Origin: Ectothiorhodospira shaposhnikovii | Lineage (GTDB): Bacteria; Pseudomonadota; Gammaproteobacteria; Ectothiorhodospirales; Ectothiorhodospiraceae | Assembly: GCF_016584105.1 (NCBI RefSeq) | Contig: NZ_NRSM01000001.1 | Coordinates: 186,001 to 250,000 of the forward strand | Reading direction: 5' to 3' | DNA: 64,000 nt | Shown here: positions 29,222 through 36,812 of the stretch, piece after piece | Position numbering within the stretch: position 1 is the stretch's first letter | Layout of the letters: every line of letters begins with the position of its first letter | Notes under the pieces: model-generated | Database searches by the model: none | The model's input: the letters and a program-made list of their open reading frames with translations, nothing else | What the model was told of the DNA's origin: nothing | Position numbers and translations under genes: made by a program

Positions 29222-30101
29222 GTCCGGATACATGCAAGGCAACAACGGATATGATCATGCCGCCCTGGCCGACACTCTGTCCATCGGACCCAGCACCCCG
29301 CCGGTGGCGGGGGGGCAGCGGCTGCGGATTCTCAGCTACAACGTCCAGGTGGGCATTGCCTCGGGGCGCTTCCACCATTACCTGACCAACAGCTGGAAGC
29401 ATGTGCTGCCCTACGAGGGGCGCATGGGCAACCTGAACAGCATCGCCCGCTTCATTTCCGGGTTCGATCTGGTGGGGTTGCAGGAACTGGACGCCGGCAG
29501 TCTGCGCAGCAACTTCATCAACCTGGCCGAATACCTGGCCCACCGGGGGGACTTCCCCTACTGGTACAGCCAGACCAACCGCAACCTGGGCAAGCTGGCC
29601 AAGCACAGCCTGGGATTGCTGTCCCGCTTCCGGCCCCACTCGGTGGTGGAGCATCGCCTGCCCGGGCGCATCCCCGGACGGGGCGCCCTGGAGGCCCATT
29701 TCGGCGCCCACCATGGGGAGGATTCCCTGGTCATCATGCTGGTGCACCTGTCCCTGGGTCGCAAGGCCCGCATGCTGCAGATGCAGTACATCGCCGAGGT
29801 ACTGCGCGACCATGAGCACGTGGTGGTGATGGGAGACATGAACACCCCGGCCCATTCCCAGGAGGTGCAGCGTCTGGTCAGTCATACCCGGCTGCAGGAG
29901 CCCCTGGCCAGCGCCAAGACCTATCCCAGCTGGCGGCCCATGCATGCCTTCGACCACATCCTGGTGACCCCCGGGCTGGGGCTGGAGCAGGTCCATGTCT
30001 ACAACCTGAACTACTCCGATCACCTGCCGGTGGGCGTGGAGCTGGTGATTCCCGAAACCGTGCGGATGGCCCATACCCGCATCGAACAGTTCTGCCAGTA
30101 A
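29208..30101 (+). CDS. Endonuclease/exonuclease/phosphatase (EEP) family protein
   Basis: 297 residues. EEP fold with the strand motif LRILSYNVQVGIASGRF near 40, FDLVGLQELDAGS, a central LVIMLVHLSLG, VVVMGDMNTP near 207 and a C-terminal FDHILVTPG with YSDHLPVGVELVI near 270-282, supplying the Asn, Glu, Asp and His catalytic set. The family covers nucleases, inositol phosphatases and sphingomyelinases; the substrate here is not evident. The ATG overlaps ccsA by 14 bp; the in-frame ATG at 29232 is an alternative. Confidence 0.85.
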   Translation: MEVSESGYMQGNNGYDHAALADTLSIGPSTPPVAGGQRLRILSYNVQVGIASGRFHHYLTNSWKHVLPYEGRMGNLNSIARFISGFDLVGLQELDAGSLRSNFINLAEYLAHRGDFPYWYSQTNRNLGKLAKHSLGLLSRFRPHSVVEHRLPGRIPGRGALEAHFGAHHGEDSLVIMLVHLSLGRKARMLQMQYIAEVLRDHEHVVVMGDMNTPAHSQEVQRLVSHTRLQEPLASAKTYPSWRPMHAFDHILVTPGLGLEQVHVYNLNYSDHLPVGVELVIPETVRMAHTRIEQFCQ

Positions 30102-30106
30102 TGCCT

Positions 30107-30145
30107 CCAGGGCCGCTGTGGGAGCGGCCCTGGCCGCGAACAGCG
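30107..30145. repeat. REP-like palindrome of the CTGTGGGAGCGGCC type
   Basis: GGGCCGC..GCGGCCC stem continuing into TGGCCGCGAACAG. It resembles pseudomonad REP units, and a related copy in opposite orientation lies at 38855-38925. It may act as terminator for the EEP gene. Confidence 0.6.
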
Positions 30146-30247
30146 TAGCCCCTCGGTATATTTCCCGCCCAAAACCTGCATCGGGTTGCACACGGCCATC
30201 CCCCTGCCTAAGCTGAAAGGCCACTCACCGACGGCGGGAGGCCTCCT

Positions 30248-31153
30248 GTGACCCGGACACCTCAGAACCAGCCCGTGATCTTCGGCGAAGTCCTGTTCGA
30301 CTGCTTCGATGATCGTTCCATCCTGGGCGGCGCGCCCTTCAATGTCGCCTGGAATCTCAAGGGACTGGGGGCGGATCCGCTCTTTGTCGGCGCCGTGGGG
30401 GATGATGAACTGGGCCGTCGTGTCATGCAGGCCCTGAGTCACTGGGACATGCGTCCGGAGGGATTGCAAACGGACCCCGGCCATCCCACGGGTCAGGTCA
30501 GGGTGACCCTCAAGGGCGGCGAGCCTCGCTATGACATCCTCCCCGACCAGGCCTACGACCACATCGACACCGCTTTGGCCCTGGCGGCAGCTCCCGCCCG
30601 GGCCGGGGTGCTCTACCACGGCAGTCTGGCCCTGCGCGATCCTGTGTCCCGGCGGGCCCTGGAAGCACTGCGCGAGCGCCTGTCGGCCCCGGTGTTCATG
30701 GACGTGAACCTGCGCGCCCCATGGTGGGATCGTGACACCGTGCAGGGCTGGATGGCCCATGCCCACTGGGTCAAGCTCAACCAGGATGAACTGGTGGCGC
30801 TGTCTCCGGCGCCCGATGAGCCGGATCTAGTGGCTCAGGCCCGTCTTACCCTGGAACGGTACGGGTTGTCGGCGGTGATCGTCACCCGGGCGTCGGAGGG
30901 TGCGATGGTGCTCACCCGCGAGGGTGAGCTTCACCAGCGGTCGGCGCCGCCGGTGGCGGGATTGGTGGATACCGTGGGGGCTGGGGACGCCTTCAGTGCC
31001 GTCACCCTGACCGGCATCCTGCAGGGCTGGGACTGGGAAACCATCCTGACCCGCGCGGCGGATTTTGCCGCCAAGGTCTGTACCCTGCACGGGGCCACCA
31101 CGGAGGATCGGGAGTTTTATCAGGGAAGCGTCAATCCGTGGAAGGCCTCATGA
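30248..31153 (+). CDS. PfkB-family sugar kinase, probable fructokinase
   Basis: 301 residues with a GTG start 7 nt after GGGAGG. The N-terminal GEVLFDCF and GGAPFNVAWNLKGLG form the sugar-binding motif, MDVNLRAPWW and NQDELVAL the core, and DTVGAGDAFSAV near 240-251 the PfkB ATP/anion-hole signature with the catalytic Asp. The sequence resembles short fructokinases. Because the window also encodes sucrose synthase, which releases fructose, a role in sucrose metabolism is plausible although the genes are 11 kb apart. It converges on the APC permease with a 6-bp overlap. Confidence 0.88.
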   Translation: MTRTPQNQPVIFGEVLFDCFDDRSILGGAPFNVAWNLKGLGADPLFVGAVGDDELGRRVMQALSHWDMRPEGLQTDPGHPTGQVRVTLKGGEPRYDILPDQAYDHIDTALALAAAPARAGVLYHGSLALRDPVSRRALEALRERLSAPVFMDVNLRAPWWDRDTVQGWMAHAHWVKLNQDELVALSPAPDEPDLVAQARLTLERYGLSAVIVTRASEGAMVLTREGELHQRSAPPVAGLVDTVGAGDAFSAVTLTGILQGWDWETILTRAADFAAKVCTLHGATTEDREFYQGSVNPWKAS

Positions 31154-32542
31154 GGTTTCCGTATCCATGTCCGATTTCACGGTGCGGCCGGCAAACAGGT
31201 AGTACAGCAGGATACCGGCCATGATGGTGAGCAGCCCGTACAGGGCCACGCTTGGCCTGCTGTAGAGAACGTATCCGATGATCCAGCCGTTACCGGCGAT
31301 GAAGATCAGCGGTGTCCAAGGGTAGGCCAGGGTTCTGTAGGCCCGCTGGCGTTGTGGCTGCTTGTGCCGAAGATACATCAGGCCGAGTACCGCCCCGCTG
31401 GATGAGATGGACAGGGTAAAGCCGATGTAAATGAGCAGGGCATCGTAACTGGTCGTCAAGATGATGATGGTGGCCAGGATGCCCTGAAAGGCAATGGCCC
31501 ATGCGGGAGTGCGGTGTGTTCGGTGGACCTCGCCGCATTGCCTGAAAAAGACACCATCTCGCGCCATGGCGAAATAGACCCTGGGACCTGCCATGATCAT
31601 GGCGCTGATGACGGACAGCAGTCCCAGTGCGATGCCCAGGCTGAACAGTGTGCCGATTTCATCGCCAAAGAGCGCGGTAGCCGCGGCATTCCCGATATCC
31701 AGCACTCCGCTCATGTGCTCCGGTGGCAGCGCGTAGATATAGACGATATTGATCAGCAGATACAGACCACTGACCAGCAGGGTACCGATTGCCAGGGACA
31801 GGGGCAGGTTACGCCCCGGATTCCTGATCTCGCCGCCCAGGTAGGCGGCAGCATTCCAGCCACTGTACGCGAACAGGACGAATACCAGAGAGACGGCCAG
31901 ACCTTCTCCGGTCAACTGGAAATCCGCGATCGTTTGCGAAAAATGGTCTGTATTGCCCGCACCGAAGGCCAGTCCTCCAACGATGAAAGTGGCCACAAAC
32001 AGAATTTTCAGGGCGGTGAGCAGGTTCTGGGTGCCGGCTCCCAGCTTCAGGCTATGCAGGTGGATCATGGACAGCACCAGGATGACGCTGCACGCCACGA
32101 CTGAAGCGGTGGAGAAGGTCACCAGGGCATGATGCCCGATGTCCAGGGTCAGCCAGGGTTTCATGGCCTCCCCTCCCAGAAAATAGACGGAGAAGGCGAT
32201 GGCCGCGGCCGCAATGGGGGCGGAGAACCCCACGATCAGGGATATCCAGCCTGACAGGAATGCAGGTAATGGCCCGAAGGCTTCCCGCAAATAGGCGTAC
32301 TCCCCCCCGGCCCGGGGGATCATGGCCCCCAGTTCTCCGTAGCAAAGCGCCCCGGTCAGGGCAAACAGCCCGCCGAGGACCCAGCATGCCATGACGATGC
32401 CGGGATGACCCAGTTCTCCCATCATGAAGCCGGACGTGGTGAAAATGCCGCTGCCTATCATGTTGGCGATGACAATGACAGTTGCGGTGGTGAGTCCGAT
32501 CTCACGCCCGAGACCATCCCTGGAGCCGTGGCCATCCGACAT
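31148..32542 (-). CDS. APC-family amino acid permease
   Basis: 464 residues and about 12 membrane spans. The N-terminal signature GLTTATVIVIANMIGSGIFTTSGF is the APC substrate-binding helix; YGELGAMIPRAGGEYAYLREAFG and YSGWNAAAYLGGEIRNPGRNLP are classic for the LAT/APC branch. Substrate unknown; proton- or exchange-driven. Its start overlaps the stop of the tetrapyrrole-methylase-like gene (TGATG), so it is translationally coupled and probably the last gene of the TonB receptor operon. Confidence 0.92.
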   Translation of the reverse strand: MSDGHGSRDGLGREIGLTTATVIVIANMIGSGIFTTSGFMMGELGHPGIVMACWVLGGLFALTGALCYGELGAMIPRAGGEYAYLREAFGPLPAFLSGWISLIVGFSAPIAAAAIAFSVYFLGGEAMKPWLTLDIGHHALVTFSTASVVACSVILVLSMIHLHSLKLGAGTQNLLTALKILFVATFIVGGLAFGAGNTDHFSQTIADFQLTGEGLAVSLVFVLFAYSGWNAAAYLGGEIRNPGRNLPLSLAIGTLLVSGLYLLINIVYIYALPPEHMSGVLDIGNAAATALFGDEIGTLFSLGIALGLLSVISAMIMAGPRVYFAMARDGVFFRQCGEVHRTHRTPAWAIAFQGILATIIILTTSYDALLIYIGFTLSISSSGAVLGLMYLRHKQPQRQRAYRTLAYPWTPLIFIAGNGWIIGYVLYSRPSVALYGLLTIMAGILLYYLFAGRTVKSDMDTETS

Positions 32543-33357
32543 CAGAGGCTGCTCCAGATGTAGATGATGTGTGGGCCCTGGATCCGGTCTGCCGCCTTCT
32601 CGACGATGTTGCTCAAAGTGCCGTGGGTCACCTGTTCACGTCCGGAATCGCCTGCGTGAGTCACGATGGAGATGGCGGTATCCGGGGCAAAATGGGGCTT
32701 GAGCCTGTCCGTGAATTCGTCCAGATTCCGATTCATGAAGATCACCAGGGTTGACCCGGCATCGGCCAGTTTGCGCAGGTTTTCCACTTCAGTCCGCGCG
32801 CTGGTGATGGTGATGGAAGCGTGCCGCCCGGATCCGATGACGCTCCGTCCCATGGCGGCGTTGGCGGCATTGAAGCTGGACATGCCCGGAATGATGACCG
32901 GCGACAGGTCATGAAATTCCTTAACGTATCCCATATGGGGGCCATAGAGGGTGGGATCGCCGTTATCCAGAATCACGACACGTTTGCCTTGCGCGATGGC
33001 GTCACGAATGATGGCCCGAACGGTGTTTTCCATGACATCCACATCCGCGTCACTCAGATCTCTCCGGGCCAGACTCTGGAACAGGCCGTGTCCGGCGTCG
33101 TGAATCTCCTTGCCATCGAGCAGATGTTCAAATTTTTCCCGTGATTGCCGCATGGTGAAGATGACATCTGCGCCCTGGATGATTTCCATGGCCCGTTGTG
33201 TCATGTGCCCGATATCTCCGGTACCTGTGCTGACCAGAAAGAGTCCGCCACCGGTTTCCTGTGTCTGTGCCTGGAGAGACAGGGGTGAACAAAGCATCAT
33301 CAGGAAGATGGATGCACCAAAAAGCCGGTTTCTGCATGGGCGGTTGAAAATACGCAT
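32542..33357 (-). CDS. Exported tetrapyrrole-methylase-fold protein
   Basis: 271 residues from the ATG at 33357. Residues 1-31 are a Sec-type signal peptide (basic start, FGASIFLMMLCSPLSLQA, predicted cut after AQA). The rest has the corrin/porphyrin methylase fold: LFLVSTGTGDIGHMTQRAMEIIQGADVIF and LDNGDPTLYGPHMGYVKE, the GDP loop used for S-adenosylmethionine. Cytoplasmic relatives such as CbiL/CobI and SUMT methylate precorrins. Periplasmic export would deprive it of S-adenosylmethionine, so it may bind or chaperone a tetrapyrrole. It sits between a TonB receptor and an APC permease on one strand. An upstream start at 33477 would bury the signal peptide and is unlikely. Confidence 0.75.
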   Translation of the reverse strand: MRIFNRPCRNRLFGASIFLMMLCSPLSLQAQTQETGGGLFLVSTGTGDIGHMTQRAMEIIQGADVIFTMRQSREKFEHLLDGKEIHDAGHGLFQSLARRDLSDADVDVMENTVRAIIRDAIAQGKRVVILDNGDPTLYGPHMGYVKEFHDLSPVIIPGMSSFNAANAAMGRSVIGSGRHASITITSARTEVENLRKLADAGSTLVIFMNRNLDEFTDRLKPHFAPDTAISIVTHAGDSGREQVTHGTLSNIVEKAADRIQGPHIIYIWSSL

Positions 33358-33532
33358 GGATGAATCCCACCTGTTGTGAGCGTGATTGATAAGAAAACAC
33401 CAAAGAATGGAAACTACGGGGCAAGCCCCGGCCGTGCCCCCCTTGAAAGCGGGAGGCACGGACTTGTGGCTGATCATTGGAATCCTGCTGAGCAGGAATT
33501 AAGGATTCAGTACATCCCTGAAGGACTGAATG
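33358..33532 (-). other. Intergenic hairpin region between TonB receptor and tetrapyrrole-methylase-like gene
   Basis: CCGTGCC/GGCACGG can pair around 33432-33463, next to a GGGGCAAGCCCC palindrome. This could reduce read-through or stabilise the upstream message. I looked for a cobalamin riboswitch core and did not find one. Confidence 0.3.
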
Positions 33533-35512
33533 TCAGAACTGATAACGGGCCATCATTCTGATGTCTCGCCCCGGTTCCAGCGTGGCGCCGTCATCCCCGA
33601 TGGTGGTCTGTTCGCTATAGCGGCGATCAAACAGGTTTCTCACTGCCAGCGACAGTGATAATGCAGGTATGCGTGCAGGTTGCCATTGGGCCTGTACGTG
33701 ATGGAGGGTATGGCCGGAACGGTCAATCTCACCGTCTTCCAGTCCTGCCTGGGCGACGAGGGTGTACCCCATGGTCATATTTTTTTCGATTCGCCAGACA
33801 TGATCCCAGACCAGTCGATCGCCGGTATTGCTACCCACGCGCCGAATGGTTGTGATCCGGTCACCGTTCTGATCCACCGTTTTGGCATGCAGGTATGAAA
33901 GGGTTGTCTGATAACGACCACTCTGCCAGGAGGTCCTGGCTTCCCACCCCTTGCTGGTGACCCGGTCATCGTTATAAAAACCCGTGACTGGCTGGCCGCG
34001 GCTACCACCTATCTGAACGATCAGATTGTCAATGTCATTATGAAAATAGGTCAGGGAGGCATCGAAACGATCGGCATCGTGAAATAGGCCCCGTGCCTGA
34101 TAGCGAAAGCCGGCTTCCTTCTGCTGTGAGCTTTCCGGTCTGAAACTTCGACCGAAACTGCGTTTGCCGGTTTGTGCATTGAATGTGGGTGTGTCCACGG
34201 CTGATGCCAGCCAGCCGATGGGTATGACGCCGGTACTGCGCACCGCTTCTCCGTAGTTGGCAAACGTACTCCAGCCCTTGCCAATGTTGACTTCGATACC
34301 TGCATTGGGGGAGATTTCGTTGCCACTGATTGCGATGCGGCCGTAGTCGGTTTCATAACGGTCAAACCTTGCTCCGCCGGAGAGTGTCAGTCTGCCGATA
34401 TAGACATGGTCCTGAATGAACAAGCCCAGGTTGTTCAGGTTGTTTCTGTGTCCCTGGCGTTCGCCATTGTTGTAGATCTCTCCATCTTCCGTGTAATAGT
34501 CGATGCCTGTTACCAGATTGTGTGTGCTTGAAATCCAGTCGATAACGGCATTGTTTCTCAGTTCAAAACCTTTTCCGGTACTGGTGGTTTCATTGTTTCT
34601 GGTCTGATTGTTCAAGGTGTTTTCATTATTGAACAGGTTCAGTGAGAGATTGACCAGGGGGGTATGTAGTGCATGATAGCGGTAGTTGACGATGTAGGTG
34701 TCCCTGTCATTGATCTGATATTCAAGCGGGGCATCCGGGTCGTATGCACCATCACCGGCCGCCCAGCGATAGAGCCCACTGTTTCGGCTTCTTTCAGCAC
34801 TCAGCCGGAGTGAATGACCTTCGTTTTCCAGAAGGCTGAACTTGATAAAGTAATGGCGATCCCGCCCCGCGGAGCCGTGTACCCTGTCGCCTCCGCCGGT
34901 TTCATAGTCTTCGCGATTGACGCCCTTGATATGGGCCATCAATCCACTGTGACTGCCCAGCCGGGTATACGCGGTTGCGGCACCGTGATCGGAGCGGTCA
35001 GCGGTGTAATAGCCTGCCCTTATCGTTGCACCTGACTGCTGATCAGGGGACAGCAGATCCTGCGCGTCGACGGTCTCGAATCGTATTGCCCCTCCCAGCG
35101 CTCCGGCCCCCCGGTCAGCCCCCGGGCCGGCCAGCACTTCCACCCGTTTCAGCAGGTAGGGATCCAGTGAGCCGATACCACCATGATGCTGGAACAGGCT
35201 GCGTCCCTGTATGGCGCCGTCAATGGTGATGTTCAGATTGGAGGCATCAATCCCCCTCAGATAGAGGCGTTGAGCATTGTGTGATCCACCCCCGATGGTG
35301 ATGGCGCTCTGATCCCGGAAGACATCCGCCACCGAGGCGGCAAGATTCCGTGTCATCTGTTCCGTGGGGATGATTTGCGTATTGTCAATGTGTGAGCCCT
35401 CGATGCTGATGGGCTGCATGTCGACCTGGGTCACATTGCCTTCGGCTTGGGCGGCCAGGGAGGCCGTCATGCACAGTAAAGTACTGACAGCGGCAGGTAA
35501 CTTGAGAGTCAT
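33533..35512 (-). CDS. TonB-dependent outer-membrane receptor
   Basis: 659 residues from the ATG at 35512, which opens a signal peptide (MTLKLPAAVSTLLCMTASLAAQAEG). The plug domain follows: SVADVFRDQSAITIGGGS, LYLRGIDASNLNITIDGA and VEVLAGPGADRGAGALGGAIRFET. The beta-barrel ends with LSLAVRNLFDRRYSEQT and a terminal Phe (MMARYQF). Ligand unknown. Downstream on the same strand are the exported tetrapyrrole-methylase-like protein and an APC permease; a LysR regulator is divergent. An extended start at 35677 overlaps the LysR gene and is unlikely. Confidence 0.92.
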   Translation of the reverse strand: MTLKLPAAVSTLLCMTASLAAQAEGNVTQVDMQPISIEGSHIDNTQIIPTEQMTRNLAASVADVFRDQSAITIGGGSHNAQRLYLRGIDASNLNITIDGAIQGRSLFQHHGGIGSLDPYLLKRVEVLAGPGADRGAGALGGAIRFETVDAQDLLSPDQQSGATIRAGYYTADRSDHGAATAYTRLGSHSGLMAHIKGVNREDYETGGGDRVHGSAGRDRHYFIKFSLLENEGHSLRLSAERSRNSGLYRWAAGDGAYDPDAPLEYQINDRDTYIVNYRYHALHTPLVNLSLNLFNNENTLNNQTRNNETTSTGKGFELRNNAVIDWISSTHNLVTGIDYYTEDGEIYNNGERQGHRNNLNNLGLFIQDHVYIGRLTLSGGARFDRYETDYGRIAISGNEISPNAGIEVNIGKGWSTFANYGEAVRSTGVIPIGWLASAVDTPTFNAQTGKRSFGRSFRPESSQQKEAGFRYQARGLFHDADRFDASLTYFHNDIDNLIVQIGGSRGQPVTGFYNDDRVTSKGWEARTSWQSGRYQTTLSYLHAKTVDQNGDRITTIRRVGSNTGDRLVWDHVWRIEKNMTMGYTLVAQAGLEDGEIDRSGHTLHHVQAQWQPARIPALSLSLAVRNLFDRRYSEQTTIGDDGATLEPGRDIRMMARYQF

Positions 35513-35640
35513 GGGCGTTTTTTCATGGAAGGCGTTAATGAGTATGTTTATCATTTGATGGAGAATGCTATCTCCTGGCCCATGTGGAAAGAAGATAGGC
35601 TTTGTGAACGACTTGTCCCGAAAATGGAACGTGTGACCAG

Positions 35641-36543
35641 ATGAGTGACTTTGAGGCGTTGAAGGCCCTGATTGCACTGCGGGATCATGGCAATCTCACC
35701 GCGGCCGCACGGTTTTTGGGCCGTCCCAAATCCACCTTGAGTCGACGTCTGGCGTTGCTGGAACAGGATCTGGGGTTGCGGCTCACCCGCCAGTCAGGGG
35801 GCCGGCTGAGCCTTTCCGAGGTGGGTCAGTGCTATGCGGACTATGGGGAAAGAATTCTTTCGCTGTCCGAGGAGGCCCGCGAGGCGGCGCAATCCCTGTC
35901 CAGTGACAGGCGCCGCAATCTGTGTGTCTGGATCAGCCATGAAATGGCCTGGGGATGGGCGATCTGGGTGATGAACGATTTCCTGGCCCGTTATCCGGAA
36001 TATTCCCTGGAAGCCAGGGTGCTGCTACCGGGCGCTCAACCGCCGCTTGACGAGGTGGATGTCTGGCTGGCCTGCGGCCAGGTTCAGGCCCATGGGTTGG
36101 CCTGTCAGCCTCTGGGTCGCTGGCAGCGTCGTCTCTACGCCGCCAGCGACCCGGATGCATGCTGCTGTCACCTTGAGGATCCGGATCAGATAGAGCGTTG
36201 CTCCTGGATAGAGCTGACCGGTGAATCGGATGCCATCCATCTGCGCCACAGGGATTCCGGCCATTCCCGGCACATCAATCCCCATGCCCGGCTGCGGGTT
36301 AATTCCCTGCAGACCCTGGCCGATGGCATTGCACGGGGATATGGCGTCGGGATGTTGCCGGCCTGGGTTGCTGAATGTCCCAGGCACGGGATCATGCGCG
36401 GCAGACTGGCCCGGATACTGGCGGACTGGGAAATCATGCCCACGGATCTGTTCATGCTGGTCCGATCCGGCTTAAGGTCCAAGTCAGTGGAATGCCTGAC
36501 GGCGCACATGAAATCTCAACTGCCTGTGCGCTGGCGGCTGTGA
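35641..36543 (+). CDS. LysR-family transcriptional regulator
   Basis: 300 residues. N-terminal winged helix: FEALKALIALRDHGNLTAAARFLGRPKSTLSRRLALLEQDLGLRLTRQS. The C-terminal effector domain includes NSLQTLADGIARGYGVGMLPAWVA. Divergent from the TonB receptor across 128 bp, so it probably controls that operon and its own gene. The effector is unknown. The last codons overlap the opposite-strand remnant of a mechanosensitive channel gene. Confidence 0.92.
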   Translation: MSDFEALKALIALRDHGNLTAAARFLGRPKSTLSRRLALLEQDLGLRLTRQSGGRLSLSEVGQCYADYGERILSLSEEAREAAQSLSSDRRRNLCVWISHEMAWGWAIWVMNDFLARYPEYSLEARVLLPGAQPPLDEVDVWLACGQVQAHGLACQPLGRWQRRLYAASDPDACCCHLEDPDQIERCSWIELTGESDAIHLRHRDSGHSRHINPHARLRVNSLQTLADGIARGYGVGMLPAWVAECPRHGIMRGRLARILADWEIMPTDLFMLVRSGLRSKSVECLTAHMKSQLPVRWRL

Positions 36544-36737
36544 TCTTCATTGAGCATCTGTGCCAGCTCCGGCGGGCTGGCGGCACCGAAGTACAGGGTT
36601 CGATGGGGGAAGGGGATCTCCACCCCCTCGGCATCGAAGGTCTGCTTCACCCGTTTCACCCGTCGCAGGAACTCCCGTCCCACCTCCCACTGCTTGATGG
36701 GCAGGGTCTTGATGCGTCCCAGCCCGGCCCGGAAGTT
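36516..36737 (-). pseudogene. Remnant of a MscS-type mechanosensitive channel gene (C-terminus)
   Basis: The minus strand reads GRIKTLPIKQWEVGREFLRR, then VEIPFPHRTLYFGAASPPEL and a TGA at 36516-36518. This is the C-terminal end of the MscS soluble domain (IPFPxRTL). No start or upstream channel region exists; the frame is cut by a REP-like palindrome. The tail overlaps the LysR coding end. Confidence 0.7.
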
Positions 36738-36766
36738 CCGGACTCCCGCTTTCGCGGGAGTGACGG
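36738..36766. repeat. REP-like palindrome
   Basis: CCGGACTCCCGC/TTTC/GCGGGAGTGACGG, nearly identical to 45992-46020. It marks the break point of the MscS remnant. Confidence 0.75.
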
Positions 36767-36812
36767 CAGTGGGGCCTCATCCCCGGTCCTTCTCCCGGGG
36801 GAGATGCCCTGA

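Noticed and set aside
33358-33532. Cobalamin riboswitch between the TonB receptor and the tetrapyrrole-methylase-like gene
   Set aside because: The B12-box and the other conserved core motifs were not found; only ordinary hairpins are present.
35537-35555. Fur-box-like AATGA...TCATT inverted repeat before the TonB receptor
   Set aside because: Spacing does not fit the Fur consensus, and a LysR gene offers a simpler regulator.
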